Origin: Corynebacterium amycolatum SK46
GTDB taxonomy: Bacteria > Actinomycetota > Actinomycetes > Mycobacteriales > Mycobacteriaceae
Direction of reading: 5' to 3'
NCBI RefSeq assembly: GCF_000173655.1
Contig: NZ_ABZU01000004.1
Span: 1-64,000, forward strand
DNA length: 64,000 nt
Every line of letters starts with the position of its first letter. Within the stretch, counting starts at the first letter, position 1. A program made the position numbers and the translations under genes. The notes under the pieces are model-generated. The model made no database searches, had not been told where the DNA came from, and saw nothing but the letters and a program-made list of their open reading frames with translations. Positions 24,343 through 34,729 of this stretch are shown here, in pieces.

Positions 24343-25620
24343 GTGAGCAACAATGAAGCACGACTGAGCCGCATTCGCGACCTCATCGCCACCCATCGAG
24401 TGCCATTGGACAGGCAGTGGGAAATCTACCGCTACCTGCACCAGCATCCGGAGCTATCTCAGGCGGAGGAGAAAACTGCCGCGTATCTGGCCGGTGCTCT
24501 TCGCGACATGGGCACTTACACAGTGCATGAGGGAATCGGTGGTCACGGCCTCGTTGGTGTCATGGAAAACGGCCCCGGCCCTACCGTGCTATTCCGCGCT
24601 GATATCGATGCGCTTCCGGTTTTCGAGGAAACAGGTGTGGACTTCGCTTCCTCTGCCACCGGTACCGCCCGCGATGGTTCTGCCACCGCCGTCATGCACG
24701 CCTGCGGCCATGACATGCACATGACGGCCGGTCTTGGTCTGGCTAGCCTGATGGCAGCAACTAAGTCTGAATGGTCGGGTACTTTCATTGCCCTGTTTCA
24801 GCCCGCCGAGGAACTGGCCTGTGGTGCACAGGCCATGATTGACGACGGCCTGGCAGACCTCATCCCCACCCCCGACGTGTGCTTCGGCCAGCACATTGTT
24901 CCCGGCCCCGCAGGTCAGGTAATGACCATGCCCGGCCCGGCACTTGCTGGCTGTGACACCATCAGCATCACGCTGACAGGTCGCTCCGCACATGGATCTA
25001 TGCCTCACAACGCCATTGACCCGACGTACTTGGCTGCCGCAATCGTTCTGCGCTTGCAAGGAATTGTGGGGCGCGAGATTCCTCCCCACGAGTTTGGTGT
25101 TTTGTCCGTCGGCACGCTGCAGTCCGGCAATTCGAATAACACAATCCCCGGCCAGGCCAAGATTGTGCTGAACATTCGCTACTACTCCAACGATGTGCGC
25201 GCAAAGCTCATTGCAGGCATTGAGCGCGTTGTTCGTGGCGAGTGCCTTGCTTCCGGCACTGAGGTTGAGCCCGTGATTGAGTACTCCGATCACGGCGAAG
25301 TCACTGACAATGATCCGGAGGCGTTTGCCACGATTCGCCCGGTCATGGACGCTGTGCTCGGCGACGATTCCACCGACGCTGTGCTGTGGACCGCATCGGA
25401 GGACTTCTCAGACCTGCCGCGTGGCCTGAACTGCCCATATGTCTACTGGACAGTTGGCGCCACACCTCGGGATACGTGGGCAGACGCCGTTGCTGCCGAC
25501 CGCGTGGTCGAAGACGTGCCGTCGAACCACATGCCGACATTCCTGCCGGACTTCGAGCCGACGGCGAAGTCCGCTACGTCCGCCGCCGCTGCCGCCGTGC
25601 TGTCCTACTTGGCAAAGTAA
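24343..25620 (+). CDS. M20-family amidohydrolase (hippurate hydrolase/aminoacylase type)
   Basis: The 425-residue protein has the M20D layout. LHQHPELSQAEEKTAAYL lies near the start, LFRADIDALPVFEETG near 85, the metal-binding MHACGHDMHMTAGLG near 125, and PAEELACGAQAMIDDGL near 150. A dimerisation insert contains TGRSAHGSMPHNAIDP, and the C-terminal metal ligand region is SEDFSDL. These enzymes remove acyl or benzoyl groups from amino acids, or the amide of related compounds. The GTG at 24343 has AGG close upstream. It converges on pyk across a two-way terminator. Confidence 0.88.
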   Translation: MSNNEARLSRIRDLIATHRVPLDRQWEIYRYLHQHPELSQAEEKTAAYLAGALRDMGTYTVHEGIGGHGLVGVMENGPGPTVLFRADIDALPVFEETGVDFASSATGTARDGSATAVMHACGHDMHMTAGLGLASLMAATKSEWSGTFIALFQPAEELACGAQAMIDDGLADLIPTPDVCFGQHIVPGPAGQVMTMPGPALAGCDTISITLTGRSAHGSMPHNAIDPTYLAAAIVLRLQGIVGREIPPHEFGVLSVGTLQSGNSNNTIPGQAKIVLNIRYYSNDVRAKLIAGIERVVRGECLASGTEVEPVIEYSDHGEVTDNDPEAFATIRPVMDAVLGDDSTDAVLWTASEDFSDLPRGLNCPYVYWTVGATPRDTWADAVAADRVVEDVPSNHMPTFLPDFEPTAKSATSAAAAAVLSYLAK

Positions 25621-25696
25621 GGATTGTTTGCCGGCCGCTTGCCGGCATTGCCCCTCTCCAAGCCCCACCAAAAAGCCCAGGCTGGAAACCCCAAGC

Positions 25697-25735
25697 AAAA
25701 AGCCGGTAAGCCCTAAAAGGGTTTACCGGCTTTTT
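25697..25735. terminator. Two-way terminator between the amidohydrolase gene and pyk
   Basis: Arms AAAAAGCCGGTAAGCCC and GGGTTTACCGGCTTTTT form a 17-pair stem (one G-T pair) with a five-base loop. Both strands end in a T run, so it can stop both convergent genes. Confidence 0.93.
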
Positions 25736-25751
25736 CAAACGTGCCAGAGAG

Positions 25752-27167
25752 CTAGCGAGCGTCCTCGCCAATGACGTGGACGTGAATCATGTTGGTATTG
25801 CCCTCATTTCCTGGAGGGGTACCAGCGACAACGACCAGGGTGTCACCAGCGTTGTAGTTTTCCATGGTTAAGAGCTGCTCATCGATGACCTGCATGATCT
25901 CATCGGTGCTGTTAACTTCGCGCACCAAGAAGGTCTCCGCACCCCAGGTCAGCGCAAGCTGCGAACGAACCTGCTGATTCGGAGTGAATACCAGCAGCGG
26001 CAGGCGAGAGTGCAAACGTGCCACACGGCGAGCGGTATCACCCGAGGTGGTGAAAGCAACCATAGCGCGGGCATTCAAGCGCTCACCGATATCGCGAGCT
26101 GCGTAGGAAATCACACCACGCTTCGTGCGAGGCATGTGGGTCAGCGCAGGAACTTCGCCCTCGCGCTCAGCGGCGGTGACGATGCGAGCCATGGTCTTAA
26201 CCGTGGCCTGCGGGTACTTACCAATCGAGGTCTCACCCGAGAGCATCACGGCATCTGCGCCATCGAGCACAGCGTTGGCCACGTCGGAGGCCTCCGCACG
26301 AGTCGGGCGCGAGTTCGAAATCATGGAGTCGAGCATCTGGGTGGCCACGATGACCGGCTTGGCGTTCTCTCGGGCAATCTGAATAGCGCGCTTCTGAACC
26401 AGCGGAACATCTTCCAGCGGCACCTCAACACCGAGATCACCACGGGCAACCATCACGGCATCGAAGGCCAGGATGATGGCCTCGAGAGACTCGACTGCCT
26501 CTGGCTTCTCCAGCTTGGCGATAATCGGGACACGACGGCCAACCTCATCCATGACCGCATGGACCAGTTCGACGTCGGAAGGCGAACGGACGAAGGACAG
26601 CGCAATGAAGTCGACTCCCAGCTTCAGAGCGAAGCGCAGGTCGGCGATATCCTTCTCCGACAGAGCCGGTACCGAGATGTTCATCCCCGGCAGGGAAACA
26701 CCCTTGTTGTTCGAGACCGGACCGCCCTCGATGACGCGGCACACCACATCATTGCCATCTACCTCGATGCACTCCAGGCCCACCTTGCCATCGTCGACAA
26801 GCAGGCGATCTCCCGGACGGGCATCGTCAGCGAGATTCTTGTATGTGGTGGAGACTCGGTCGTGCGTGCCTTCGACATCGTCGACGGTGATGCGCACAAT
26901 CTCGCCGTCAGCCCAATACGTCGAGCCTTCCTTAAAACGACCGAGGCGAATCTTTGGTCCCTGCAAATCGGCGAGAATACCGACGGCATGTCCCGTAGCG
27001 TCGGATGCTTCACGCACCCAGCGGTAGTTCTGAGCGTGGTCCTCATGCTCACCGTGAGAGAAATTCAGACGGGCAACATCCATGCCGGCGTTGACCAACC
27101 CGGTAATCCCCTCCAGCGAAGCAACTGCTGGACCGAGGGTACATACAATCTTCGTTCGTCTAAGCAC
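25752..27167 (-). CDS. pyk: Pyruvate kinase
   Basis: Pyruvate kinase converts phosphoenolpyruvate and ADP to pyruvate and ATP. The 471-residue protein has MLRRTKIVCTLGPA at the N-terminus, RLNFSHGEHEDH, the signature IIAKLEKPEAVESLEAI with the catalytic lysine and glutamate, VMVARGDLGVEVPLEDVP, and a C-terminal domain with SGDTARRVARLHSRLP. The length is normal. It lies 34 bases after lgt on the same strand, as in mycobacteria, and ends at a strong terminator. Confidence 0.97.
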   Translation of the reverse strand: MLRRTKIVCTLGPAVASLEGITGLVNAGMDVARLNFSHGEHEDHAQNYRWVREASDATGHAVGILADLQGPKIRLGRFKEGSTYWADGEIVRITVDDVEGTHDRVSTTYKNLADDARPGDRLLVDDGKVGLECIEVDGNDVVCRVIEGGPVSNNKGVSLPGMNISVPALSEKDIADLRFALKLGVDFIALSFVRSPSDVELVHAVMDEVGRRVPIIAKLEKPEAVESLEAIILAFDAVMVARGDLGVEVPLEDVPLVQKRAIQIARENAKPVIVATQMLDSMISNSRPTRAEASDVANAVLDGADAVMLSGETSIGKYPQATVKTMARIVTAAEREGEVPALTHMPRTKRGVISYAARDIGERLNARAMVAFTTSGDTARRVARLHSRLPLLVFTPNQQVRSQLALTWGAETFLVREVNSTDEIMQVIDEQLLTMENYNAGDTLVVVAGTPPGNEGNTNMIHVHVIGEDAR

Positions 27168-27200
27168 GGCCTCCAGCCTAGTCCCTTAACGGGCTGTGCG

Positions 27201-28124
27201 TCAGTTGGAAACACTGTGCGCTTCAGCCGCCTCGCGCTCTCCCCTGACTTCAGCTGCGGTTTCACGGCTCTTAGCCCGTAGAATCCACAAAGCAATTACA
27301 GCGCAGGAAAAGACCACGAGCGACGTGATGTTATTAATACGCACACCGAATATCAGCGTTGCGTCATCGACGCGCATGAGTTCAATGAAGAAACGCCCCA
27401 AAGTGTAGGCCGCGACATAGAGCGCAAAGACGCGTCCGCCGCCCATCTTGAACTTTCGGTCCGCCCAGACAATGACCAAACAGGCGAGGACGTTCCACAC
27501 CATCTCGTAGAGAAACGTTGGATGCACCACGGCCAGCACTTCGCCTGTCGACGTTCCGGTAACAGGGGCAACCCGGCCAAACTCATCAACTCGTTGGTAA
27601 ATTTCCAGGCCCCACGGAAGTGACGTTGGGCCACCGTAGAGTTCCTGGTTGAACCAATTGCCCAGACGCCCAATGGCCTGTCCAAGGATGATTGCGGGTG
27701 CAGCCGCGTCAAGAACTGGCGCAAACGGCACCTTCCGCCACTTAGCGACCGCCCACGCGGCCAGCACCCCCAGCGCCACCGCTCCCCAGATGCCGAGGCC
27801 ACCATTGGTGATTTTCAGTGCATCGACGGGATTGGCGCCGGGGCCGAAGTACTTTTCCCAGTCGGTGGCGACGTGGTAGAGACGGCCGCCGATAATGCCC
27901 GCAGGAATAACCGCAATAGCAATGTCGAGGACCAGCTCCGGGTCTCCACCCCTGGCCGCGTAGCGGCGCTGCATCCAGTAAATGCCGACGAGTACGCCAA
28001 CCAAGATGGAAATCGCGTAACCGCGCAGTGGTAGCGGCCCTAACTGCCACACCCCCTGCGGCGGAGAGGGAATGTTGGCCAGATACGTGGTTGCAGTCTC
28101 AGCGAGAACAAGGGTGGAACTCAT
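27201..28124 (-). CDS. lgt: Prolipoprotein diacylglyceryl transferase
   Basis: Lgt moves diacylglycerol from phosphatidylglycerol to the lipobox cysteine of prelipoproteins in the membrane. The 307-residue protein has seven membrane segments and the family signatures [10 protein letters not shown], the Lgt motif [17 protein letters not shown], and [11 protein letters not shown]. The ATG at 28124 (MSSTLVLAE) lies seven bases downstream of the trpA stop codon and is preferred over an upstream ATG inside trpA. The trpA-lgt-pyk order is conserved in mycobacteria. Confidence 0.95.
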   Translation of the reverse strand: MSSTLVLAETATTYLANIPSPPQGVWQLGPLPLRGYAISILVGVLVGIYWMQRRYAARGGDPELVLDIAIAVIPAGIIGGRLYHVATDWEKYFGPGANPVDALKITNGGLGIWGAVALGVLAAWAVAKWRKVPFAPVLDAAAPAIILGQAIGRLGNWFNQELYGGPTSLPWGLEIYQRVDEFGRVAPVTGTSTGEVLAVVHPTFLYEMVWNVLACLVIVWADRKFKMGGGRVFALYVAAYTLGRFFIELMRVDDATLIFGVRINNITSLVVFSCAVIALWILRAKSRETAAEVRGEREAAEAHSVSN

Positions 28125-28131
28125 AAATGCG

Positions 28132-28911
28132 CTAGCTCTCTCCTCGTACGCCCGCGGCGAGTTCACGGGCGAGCGTTACCAGGTCATCGGTGCTCTTCAT
28201 CGCGGCCTTGATCAGTGCCGAGCCAACGATTACGCCATCTGCAAACTCGGCAATCTCCGCGGCCTGTTCTCCATTGGAGACACCCAAACCGACGCACACC
28301 GGTGTATCGGTGACCTCGCGCGTGCGGGCAACCAACTTGCCTGCGGCCGAGTCGACGCTGGCCTGGGCACCTGTGACACCCATGTGGCTGGTGGCGTAGA
28401 CGAAGCCGGTCGACGCAGTGGCAGTTAGCTGCAGACGCTCGTTGGTCGATGACGGGGCCACCAGCATGATGTTGGACAGACCATTGGCCTCAGCTGCACG
28501 CTGCCATTGGCCGGCCTCCTCCGGGATGAGATCCGGGATAATGGTGCCACGACCACCAGCGGCGGCCAAGTCCTCGGCGAAACGCTCCGGTCCATACTGG
28601 AGAATCGGATTCCAGTAGCTCATGACCACACAGGTACCGCCGTGCTCGGTGACTTCGCGGACCACACGCATAATCTCACGGGTGCGGAAGCCCGCATCCA
28701 GAGCCACGTTGGCGGCATCCTGAATGGTTGGGCCATCCATCATCGGGTCGGAGAAAGGCAGGCCAACCTCGATGATGTCGGCGCCAGCGTCGACAATCGC
28801 CTTGATGTTCTCAATCGACTTATCGGTGGTCGGGAAACCCGCTGGGTAATAGCCGATAAATGCTGCGCGGTTGTCCTCACGGACCTTGTCAAAGACGTCA
28901 CTCAGACTCAT
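28132..28911 (-). CDS. trpA: Tryptophan synthase alpha subunit
   Basis: TrpA cleaves indole-3-glycerol phosphate and passes indole to TrpB through a tunnel in the alpha2-beta2 complex. The 259-residue protein has [17 protein letters not shown], the conserved [21 protein letters not shown] with the catalytic glutamate and aspartate, and [17 protein letters not shown]. The ATG follows the trpB stop codon directly. Confidence 0.97.
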   Translation of the reverse strand: MSLSDVFDKVREDNRAAFIGYYPAGFPTTDKSIENIKAIVDAGADIIEVGLPFSDPMMDGPTIQDAANVALDAGFRTREIMRVVREVTEHGGTCVVMSYWNPILQYGPERFAEDLAAAGGRGTIIPDLIPEEAGQWQRAAEANGLSNIMLVAPSSTNERLQLTATASTGFVYATSHMGVTGAQASVDSAAGKLVARTREVTDTPVCVGLGVSNGEQAAEIAEFADGVIVGSALIKAAMKSTDDLVTLARELAAGVRGES

Positions 28912-30201
28912 TTAGGACTCCTCCATCAGATCAAACCACTTAGCAGCGGTGTCGACATCCTTGTCACCGCGACCGGAAACATTGACAATAATCAGCGGCT
29001 TACGGCCCAGCTCTTCATTCAGATCACCGCTGATGAGTCGGGCGGCAGCCACCGCGTGTGCGGACTCGATAGCGGGCAAGATGCCCTCCATCCGAGTCAG
29101 ATCCTGGAATGCCTGCATCGCCTGGGTATCGGTCACCGGCAGGTAGGACGCGCGATCAATATCAGCCAGGTAAGAGTGCTCCGGACCCACGCCCGGGTAA
29201 TCCAGACCGGCGGAAATCGAGTGGGACTCCGTAATCTGGCCATCCTCGTTCTGCATCAGGGCGGCGAAGGAGCCCTGGAACACACCCGGATTACCGGCGG
29301 CCGAAATCGGTGCTGCATGGCGACCGGTCTCAACACCATCACCGCCAGCTTCAGCGCCAATCAGGCGAACCGATTCATCATCGATGAAGTGGTGGAACGC
29401 GCCGATTGCATTAGAACCGCCGCCAACACAGGCCACGACAGCGTCGGGAAGCGAGCCGGTCTCCGCGAGAATCTGCTGGCGTGCCTCGGCGCTGATGATG
29501 CGCTGGAAGTCGCGCACCATTGTTGGGAACGGGTGCGGGCCGGCTGCAGTGCCGAAGCAGTAGTAGGTGTCATCGGCGTGTGAAACCCAAAAACGCATGG
29601 CCTCATTGATCGCGTCCTTGAGAGTCTTCGAGCCAATCTCGACCTCAATAACCTCGGCACCAAGCAGTCGCATGCGGGCGATATTGAGGCGCTGGCGGAT
29701 TGCGTCGACCTTGCCCATGTAAATACGGCAGTTAAGGCCGAGCAGCGCACAGGCAGTCGCGGTTGCGACACCGTGCTGGCCGGCCCCGGTCTCGGCAATG
29801 ATGTTCTTTTTGCCCATGCGCTTAGCAAGCAGAACCTGACCCAAGACGTTATTAATCTTGTGGCTACCGGTGTGGTTCAAATCCTCGCGCTTGAGCCAGA
29901 CGTCAGCGCCGATATCAGCAGAGAACTTCTCCGCGTAGTACAGCGGGGAGGGACGTCCGACATAAGTACGCTGAAGCCGGTCGAGCTCATCGAGAAAATC
30001 CTGATCAACGCGAGCCTTCGCGTAGCCATCGGTGACCTCACCGATAACGGCCATCAGCGCCTCCGGCACAAACTGGCCGCCCCACTTACCCCAGTGCCCA
30101 ATGGCATCTGACTCGTGGTTCGTTGTCTCCGCGATAACCTCACCCATCGTGGGCAGGCGGTCACCGCGGGCATCATGATTCTTGAAATCTTGGTCACTCA
30201 C
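28912..30201 (-). CDS. trpB: Tryptophan synthase beta subunit
   Basis: TrpB joins indole and serine to tryptophan using PLP. The 429-residue protein has the PLP lysine in [20 protein letters not shown], the [19 protein letters not shown] loop, and the glycine-rich phosphate site [10 protein letters not shown]. The N-terminus of about 38 residues before [13 protein letters not shown] is longer than in many TrpB proteins. The GTG at 30201 has no strong ribosome-binding site; a start at an in-frame ATG near 30150 is possible. A 148-base gap with a small hairpin separates it from trpC. Confidence 0.95.
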   Translation of the reverse strand: MSDQDFKNHDARGDRLPTMGEVIAETTNHESDAIGHWGKWGGQFVPEALMAVIGEVTDGYAKARVDQDFLDELDRLQRTYVGRPSPLYYAEKFSADIGADVWLKREDLNHTGSHKINNVLGQVLLAKRMGKKNIIAETGAGQHGVATATACALLGLNCRIYMGKVDAIRQRLNIARMRLLGAEVIEVEIGSKTLKDAINEAMRFWVSHADDTYYCFGTAAGPHPFPTMVRDFQRIISAEARQQILAETGSLPDAVVACVGGGSNAIGAFHHFIDDESVRLIGAEAGGDGVETGRHAAPISAAGNPGVFQGSFAALMQNEDGQITESHSISAGLDYPGVGPEHSYLADIDRASYLPVTDTQAMQAFQDLTRMEGILPAIESAHAVAAARLISGDLNEELGRKPLIIVNVSGRGDKDVDTAAKWFDLMEES

Positions 30202-30349
30202 AGTTATCTATTGTGGACTATCCCCACGCGTTGCGGGGACATAAGGCCTAAGAAACTGTGGCGTGCCAGCACAACAGATGTGGCTGGAAACCAAAAGAGG
30301 CGAAATTCACGGTGCGAGAAAGCTGCTACATCGCAACCGCGGGCTATCA

Positions 30350-31156
30350 CTACTCGCTGCGGAGTGTCGGGTGGACACCGGCGGCAACGAGACGTCGGCA
30401 AGCCTCACCCGGCTTGCCCGCGGTAACCAGGCCCTCGCCCACCAGCACCGCGTCGGCGCCGTGGGAGGCGTAGTAGCGCAGTTCCTCCGGCCCCTTGACA
30501 CCGGACTCTGCCACCTTCACAACATGATCCGGCAACATCGGCGCAAGGCGTTCGTACACGGAGAGGTCCACGTCGAGCGTCTTTAGATTGCGGGCGTTGA
30601 TGCCGAGGATCTTGGCACCAGCGGCCTCAGCACGCTCAACCTCTTCTGCGGTGTGCGCCTCAACCAGAGCGTTCATGCCGAGCGACTCGGTGCGATCCAG
30701 CAGGGATTCCAGCGTCGGCTGATCCAAAGCGGAGCACATCAGCAGCACCAGGTCGGCACCGTGTGCGCGGGCCTCATGGACCTGGTACGGAGTGACGATG
30801 AAGTCCTTGCGCAGCACCGGAATGTTCACCGCGCGGCGCACGGCATCGAGGTCGGCGAGCGAACCGCGGAAGCGGCGCTCCTCAGTCAGACAGGAAATGA
30901 CAGCCGCGCCACCCTGCTCGTACTCTGCCGCCAAAACGTCCGGTGAAGGGATGTCAGCCAGCTCTCCCTTCGACGGAGAGGCACGCTTGACCTCTGCAAT
31001 CACCTGCACCCCGGGCTTAGCCAGTGCCGCCACGGCATCAATTGGCGAAGGCGCCTTCAGCGAGAGTTCCTTAATCTCACCGTAGGAAATCTTGGCTTCC
31101 CGAACAGCGAGATCTTCCCGCACGCCCTCAATAATCTTGTCCAGAACGTTGGCCAC
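30350..31156 (-). CDS. trpC: Indole-3-glycerol phosphate synthase (single-domain)
   Basis: TrpC closes the indole ring from CdRP. The 268-residue protein is a TIM barrel with [15 protein letters not shown], a [14 protein letters not shown] strand, [28 protein letters not shown] and the phosphate-binding [27 protein letters not shown]. It lacks the TrpF domain that is fused to TrpC in C. glutamicum, which matters for the role of PriA here. The GTG start at 31156 has an AAGGAG site. Confidence 0.96.
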   Translation of the reverse strand: MANVLDKIIEGVREDLAVREAKISYGEIKELSLKAPSPIDAVAALAKPGVQVIAEVKRASPSKGELADIPSPDVLAAEYEQGGAAVISCLTEERRFRGSLADLDAVRRAVNIPVLRKDFIVTPYQVHEARAHGADLVLLMCSALDQPTLESLLDRTESLGMNALVEAHTAEEVERAEAAGAKILGINARNLKTLDVDLSVYERLAPMLPDHVVKVAESGVKGPEELRYYASHGADAVLVGEGLVTAGKPGEACRRLVAAGVHPTLRSE

Positions 31157-31160
31157 AGCC

Positions 31161-31811
31161 TTACTCCTTATCCAGATCCGTAGGATCTACACCCGCATCC
31201 AAAGCATCCCACAGAACTCGACCCGACTGCGGGTCTTCCTCCAGATCCTCAGCGATACGCTGACGGCGTACCTCCGGGGTCTCATACGCGCTGGACTTCT
31301 GCTTCTTCACAGTACCCGGTCGACGCACCAACAATACCGCCCCGACCAGCGCCAATGCGCAGCACAGCAAGGCCAGGGCTGGCCCCATCGCGTGCACTTC
31401 AATCGCTGAGATCTGCGCCCAGTCTGCCACAGTCACCGCATCACTGGCGCGCTGTGTGGCGCTTCCCGACGTCAACAAATCCAGTGCCCGCTGGGAATCC
31501 ACGCCCTCTTCTCCCCTGGCAAGCAGAGTCATCGGAGTCCACGACGCCGCAATTGCGAGCAGCGCCGCGAGACCACCGACAATCCGGCGCCCCATTGACC
31601 CCAAAATGGTGGTGGCAAACAGTGCAGCCACCATTGCCAGCGCAATCGACGTCAACTCTGGAGCCCAGACTGCGCCCACCAGATCTGTGGTCGCCGGACC
31701 GGACTTGTCATCAACAGTATCGACCGTCAGCCACGCACTTCGGCTGCACAACCACATTCCCGCTGCGGCCACACCAATGAGGCCACCGGAGAGCATCGTT
31801 GTCGACTTCAT
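31161..31811 (-). CDS. Trp biosynthesis-associated membrane protein (TIGR02234-type)
   Basis: The 216-residue protein has four membrane segments (about 10-28, 49-70, 76-95 and 139-160) and a charged C-terminus. It lies between trpE and trpC, where actinobacteria such as M. tuberculosis (Rv1610) carry the same type of gene. The recognisable piece is the N-terminal [27 protein letters not shown]. Its role in tryptophan metabolism is assumed only from its place. It ends four bases before the trpC start. Confidence 0.85.
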   Translation of the reverse strand: MKSTTMLSGGLIGVAAAGMWLCSRSAWLTVDTVDDKSGPATTDLVGAVWAPELTSIALAMVAALFATTILGSMGRRIVGGLAALLAIAASWTPMTLLARGEEGVDSQRALDLLTSGSATQRASDAVTVADWAQISAIEVHAMGPALALLCCALALVGAVLLVRRPGTVKKQKSSAYETPEVRRQRIAEDLEEDPQSGRVLWDALDAGVDPTDLDKE

Positions 31812-31818
31812 CGAAAAC

Positions 31819-33363
31819 CTAGCTCCTTTCCGCTGGGACTAGTGTCTCAGCTGCCGCGACAGCTCGCAGCACAGCCGCGGCCTTGTTGCGGGTCTCTTCA
31901 TCCTCGGCAACTGGGTCAGAATCACTGACAATTCCGCCGCCGGCCTGAACATAGACCGTATCGCCCTTCTTCACGCCCGTGCGGATGGCAATTGCCTGAT
32001 CTGTATTGCCCCGGAAGTCAAAGTATCCAACAGTGCCGCCATAAACACCTCGACGCGTGTCTTCGAACTTGTCGATAATGCTCAGCGCAGATGGCTTCGG
32101 CGCACCCGACAGCGTTCCCGCTGGGAAGGTTGCCGCGAAAGCGTCGACGGCCGTGGCATCGCTGGAAAGCTCGCCAGTGACCGTAGAGACCAGATGCATT
32201 ACGTGACTGTAGCGCTCAATATGACGGAAGTCGTGCACAACAACACTGCCTGGGCGGCAGACACGTCCGAGATCATTGCGGCCAAGGTCGACGAGCATCA
32301 GATGCTCACTATTTTCCTTCTCGTCTGCCAGCAAATCAGCTTCCAGCGCATTGTCCTGCTCCACCGTGGCACCGCGCGGACGTGTGCCCGCGATGGGGTT
32401 GGTGATGACCTCACTGCCCTGAACTGCCACGAGTGATTCCGGGGAGGAACCGACAATTTGGAAAGCGGTATCGGAGAAGTCCTTGGTTGGCACGTTGACC
32501 AGGAACATGTATGGCGATGGATTGGAAACCCGCAGGATGCGGTAGATATCAAAAGCGGAGGCCTGCGTGTCCATCTCGAACCGCTGCGAGAGCACAATCT
32601 GGAACGCATCGCCAGCGCGGATGTGATCCTTGCAACGCTCAATACGATCCATGTGGTCCTCGGCGGCGCGCTGGCGCCGAATCACCGGCTCTGGGAAGCT
32701 AACTTCCGCCGGACGCAAATCAGAGGGCTCCGACAACCGCTCCACCATCGCATTGACACGGTCACAGGCGGTGTCATACGCCTGGTCAATCCGCTCATCC
32801 GAGCCGTCCCAGTTGACAGCATTGGAAATCAGCCACAGCACACCCTCGTGATGGTCAAAAGCAGCCAGATCCTCCACCAGCAGCTGCATGAGCTCAGGAA
32901 TCTGCAAATCATTGTCAGTGGTATCCGGCAGGTGTGGCTCGATGTAGCGGACAATGTCATGCCCGAAGTAGCCGACGAGACCAGAGGTGAGCTTGGGCAC
33001 CGAGGCATCGTCGGCAAGCGGGAGTTCCGTGTGCAGCAGCTCCAGCGTGCGTCGCAGAGCGTCTAAGGGATTTCCGCCCTCTGGCGCACCCGACGGCGCA
33101 TTGCCAATCCAGGTCGCTTCCCCTGCATCATCCACCGTCAGCGCAGCGCGACTACCACAACCGATAAACGACCAGCGCGACCACGACTGCCCCACATCGG
33201 AGGACTCCAGCAAAAAAGTGCCGGGACGATCAGCCGCGAGCTTGCGGTATGCCGACAGCGCCGTCTCGCCGTCCGCCAACACCTTACGAACGACGGGCAC
33301 TACCCGATGGTGTGCAGCCAGTTCACGAAAGCGCTCGCGCGTGGTCATGGTGATACGAGTCAT
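31819..33363 (-). CDS. trpE: Anthranilate synthase component I
   Basis: TrpE converts chorismate to anthranilate, taking ammonia from a TrpG partner that is not in this window. The 514-residue protein has the feedback site region LLESSDVGQSWSRWSFIG, the catalytic VNPSPYMF-type segment (SNPSPYMFLVNVP), IAGTRPRG, LMLVDLGRNDLGRVC, HIERYSHVMHLVSTVTGEL and FPAGTLSGAPK. It reads closely like the mycobacterial enzyme. The ATG at 33363 is used; the ATG at 33348 is an alternative. The leader contains competing hairpins and a nine-codon frame. Confidence 0.95.
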   Translation of the reverse strand: MTRITMTTRERFRELAAHHRVVPVVRKVLADGETALSAYRKLAADRPGTFLLESSDVGQSWSRWSFIGCGSRAALTVDDAGEATWIGNAPSGAPEGGNPLDALRRTLELLHTELPLADDASVPKLTSGLVGYFGHDIVRYIEPHLPDTTDNDLQIPELMQLLVEDLAAFDHHEGVLWLISNAVNWDGSDERIDQAYDTACDRVNAMVERLSEPSDLRPAEVSFPEPVIRRQRAAEDHMDRIERCKDHIRAGDAFQIVLSQRFEMDTQASAFDIYRILRVSNPSPYMFLVNVPTKDFSDTAFQIVGSSPESLVAVQGSEVITNPIAGTRPRGATVEQDNALEADLLADEKENSEHLMLVDLGRNDLGRVCRPGSVVVHDFRHIERYSHVMHLVSTVTGELSSDATAVDAFAATFPAGTLSGAPKPSALSIIDKFEDTRRGVYGGTVGYFDFRGNTDQAIAIRTGVKKGDTVYVQAGGGIVSDSDPVAEDEETRNKAAAVLRAVAAAETLVPAERS

Positions 33364-33368
33364 AGCCG

Positions 33369-33468
33369 CTATTGTGCCACGCACCCCGGATTGCACATCA
33401 CTTAACCCCGGGCTTCACCGTAGGTGGGCGCGCTTGACGACGAAATCCCCACCTCGGCAGCCGGGGTT
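33369..33468 (-). promoter_or_regulatory. trpE leader with alternative hairpins and a nine-codon frame
   Basis: On the minus strand AACCCCGG (33468-33461) can pair with CCGGGGTT (33411-33404), with an inner stem AGGTGGG/CCCACCT. It can also pair with CCGGGGTG (33389-33382), so the two structures exclude each other. A short frame, MCNPGCVAQ (33398-33369), ends five bases before the trpE ATG. It holds two Cys codons and no Trp codon. Attenuation-like control is possible but not shown. Confidence 0.35.
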
Positions 33469-33474
33469 GACTGC

Positions 33475-33873
33475 CTAGTCCTCGAACACGGGATGCACGT
33501 CAAAGCAGCTGTGCGAGCCAGTGTGGCATGCCGCGCCGTCCTGCACTACCTGCATCAGCACGGTATCGCCATCACAGTCCAACGCCAGCGATGTCACGGT
33601 CTGGAAATGGCCACTGGTCAGCCCCTTAATCCAGTACTCCGACCGGGACCGTGACCAGTAGGTGCCGCGCTTGGTAGCGATGGTGTATGCCAGTGCGTGG
33701 GAATCCATCCACGCCATCATGAGCACGCGGCCAGTGGATTCCTCCTGCACAATGGCCGGAATCAAGCCGTCAGCGTTGAACTTGGCGATGTTCGCGATAT
33801 CTGCTGGGAGCGTGTACTCACGCGGATCGTCTCCGGCGCCGTGAGCTGCAGCGCCCGGGGCTAGACCAGTCAC
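33475..33873 (-). CDS. hisI: Phosphoribosyl-AMP cyclohydrolase
   Basis: HisI opens the purine ring of phosphoribosyl-AMP in histidine synthesis. The 132-residue protein has [16 protein letters not shown], the metal- and substrate-binding [18 protein letters not shown], and [25 protein letters not shown] with the zinc cysteines. It starts with GTG in a four-base GTGA overlap with the hisF stop codon. No HisE domain is fused. Confidence 0.96.
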   Translation of the reverse strand: MTGLAPGAAAHGAGDDPREYTLPADIANIAKFNADGLIPAIVQEESTGRVLMMAWMDSHALAYTIATKRGTYWSRSRSEYWIKGLTSGHFQTVTSLALDCDGDTVLMQVVQDGAACHTGSHSCFDVHPVFED

Positions 33874-34646
33874 TGGCGCACCTCAATTCCCTCGCGAGCC
33901 ATCTCTTCCTTAACCTCAGCAATGCTGACCTCGCCAAAGTGGAAAATGGATGCGGCCAACACCGCGTTGGCACCGGCGCGCACTGCCGGCGGGAAGTGCT
34001 CCGCTTTACCCGCACCGCCAGAGGCGATCACCGGGACGTCGACGGCAGCGCGGACTTTCTCCAGCAGCTCCAGGTCGAATCCGTCCTTGGTGCCGTCGCC
34101 GTCCATGGAGTTCAGCAGGATCTCGCCGACCCCGAGCTCTTCGCCGCGGCGTGCCCACTCGACGGCATCGATCCCAGCCGAGCGTGAACCACCGTGCGTC
34201 GTCACCTCAAAGCCCGATGGCTGCGGCGTGCCCCCCTCGGGAACGCGACGCGCATCCACCGACAGGACGACACACTGCGCGCCGAAACGACGCGACAGCT
34301 CGCTGAGCAGTTCCGGGCGTGCGATCGCAGCGGTATTGACACTGACCTTGTCGGCTCCGGCACGGAGCAGCTGATCGACATCCTCGACGCTGCGCACGCC
34401 ACCGCCGACCGTCAGCGGAATGAAGACCTCACTTGCGGTGCGGCGCACCACGTCGAGCATGGTGCCACGGCCATCCTTGGAAGCGGTGACATCCAAGAAG
34501 GTCAGCTCATCAGCGCCCTCCTCGCCATAGCGGCGAGCCAGCTCCACCGGATCGCCGGCATCGCGGAGATTCTCAAAGTTAACCCCCTTGACGACCCGCC
34601 CATTGTTGACATCCAGGCAGGGAATCACGCGTACTGCCAGAGACAT
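33870..34646 (-). CDS. hisF: Imidazole glycerol phosphate synthase, cyclase subunit
   Basis: HisF forms imidazole glycerol phosphate and AICAR, using ammonia from HisH. The 258-residue TIM barrel has [29 protein letters not shown] with the catalytic aspartate, [51 protein letters not shown] with the second catalytic aspartate, and [13 protein letters not shown]. It overlaps hisI by four bases. Confidence 0.97.
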   Translation of the reverse strand: MSLAVRVIPCLDVNNGRVVKGVNFENLRDAGDPVELARRYGEEGADELTFLDVTASKDGRGTMLDVVRRTASEVFIPLTVGGGVRSVEDVDQLLRAGADKVSVNTAAIARPELLSELSRRFGAQCVVLSVDARRVPEGGTPQPSGFEVTTHGGSRSAGIDAVEWARRGEELGVGEILLNSMDGDGTKDGFDLELLEKVRAAVDVPVIASGGAGKAEHFPPAVRAGANAVLAASIFHFGEVSIAEVKEEMAREGIEVRQ

Positions 34647-34729
34647 AGTTTTTAAGTTCTCCTCGTGTTAGCTCAAAGTTGTGGCTCGACGATTTGCGCA
34701 ACCACCCAGCTCGGGGCGTCGCCCACGTT

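Noticed and set aside
26010..27281. 423-codon open frame opposite pyk
   Set aside because: Antisense shadow; pyruvate kinase motifs on the other strand are complete.
30221..30239. TCCCCACGCGTTGCGGGGA, similar to a type I-E CRISPR repeat
   Set aside because: It occurs once, with no spacer array and no cas genes nearby; it is a small hairpin in the trpC-trpB gap.
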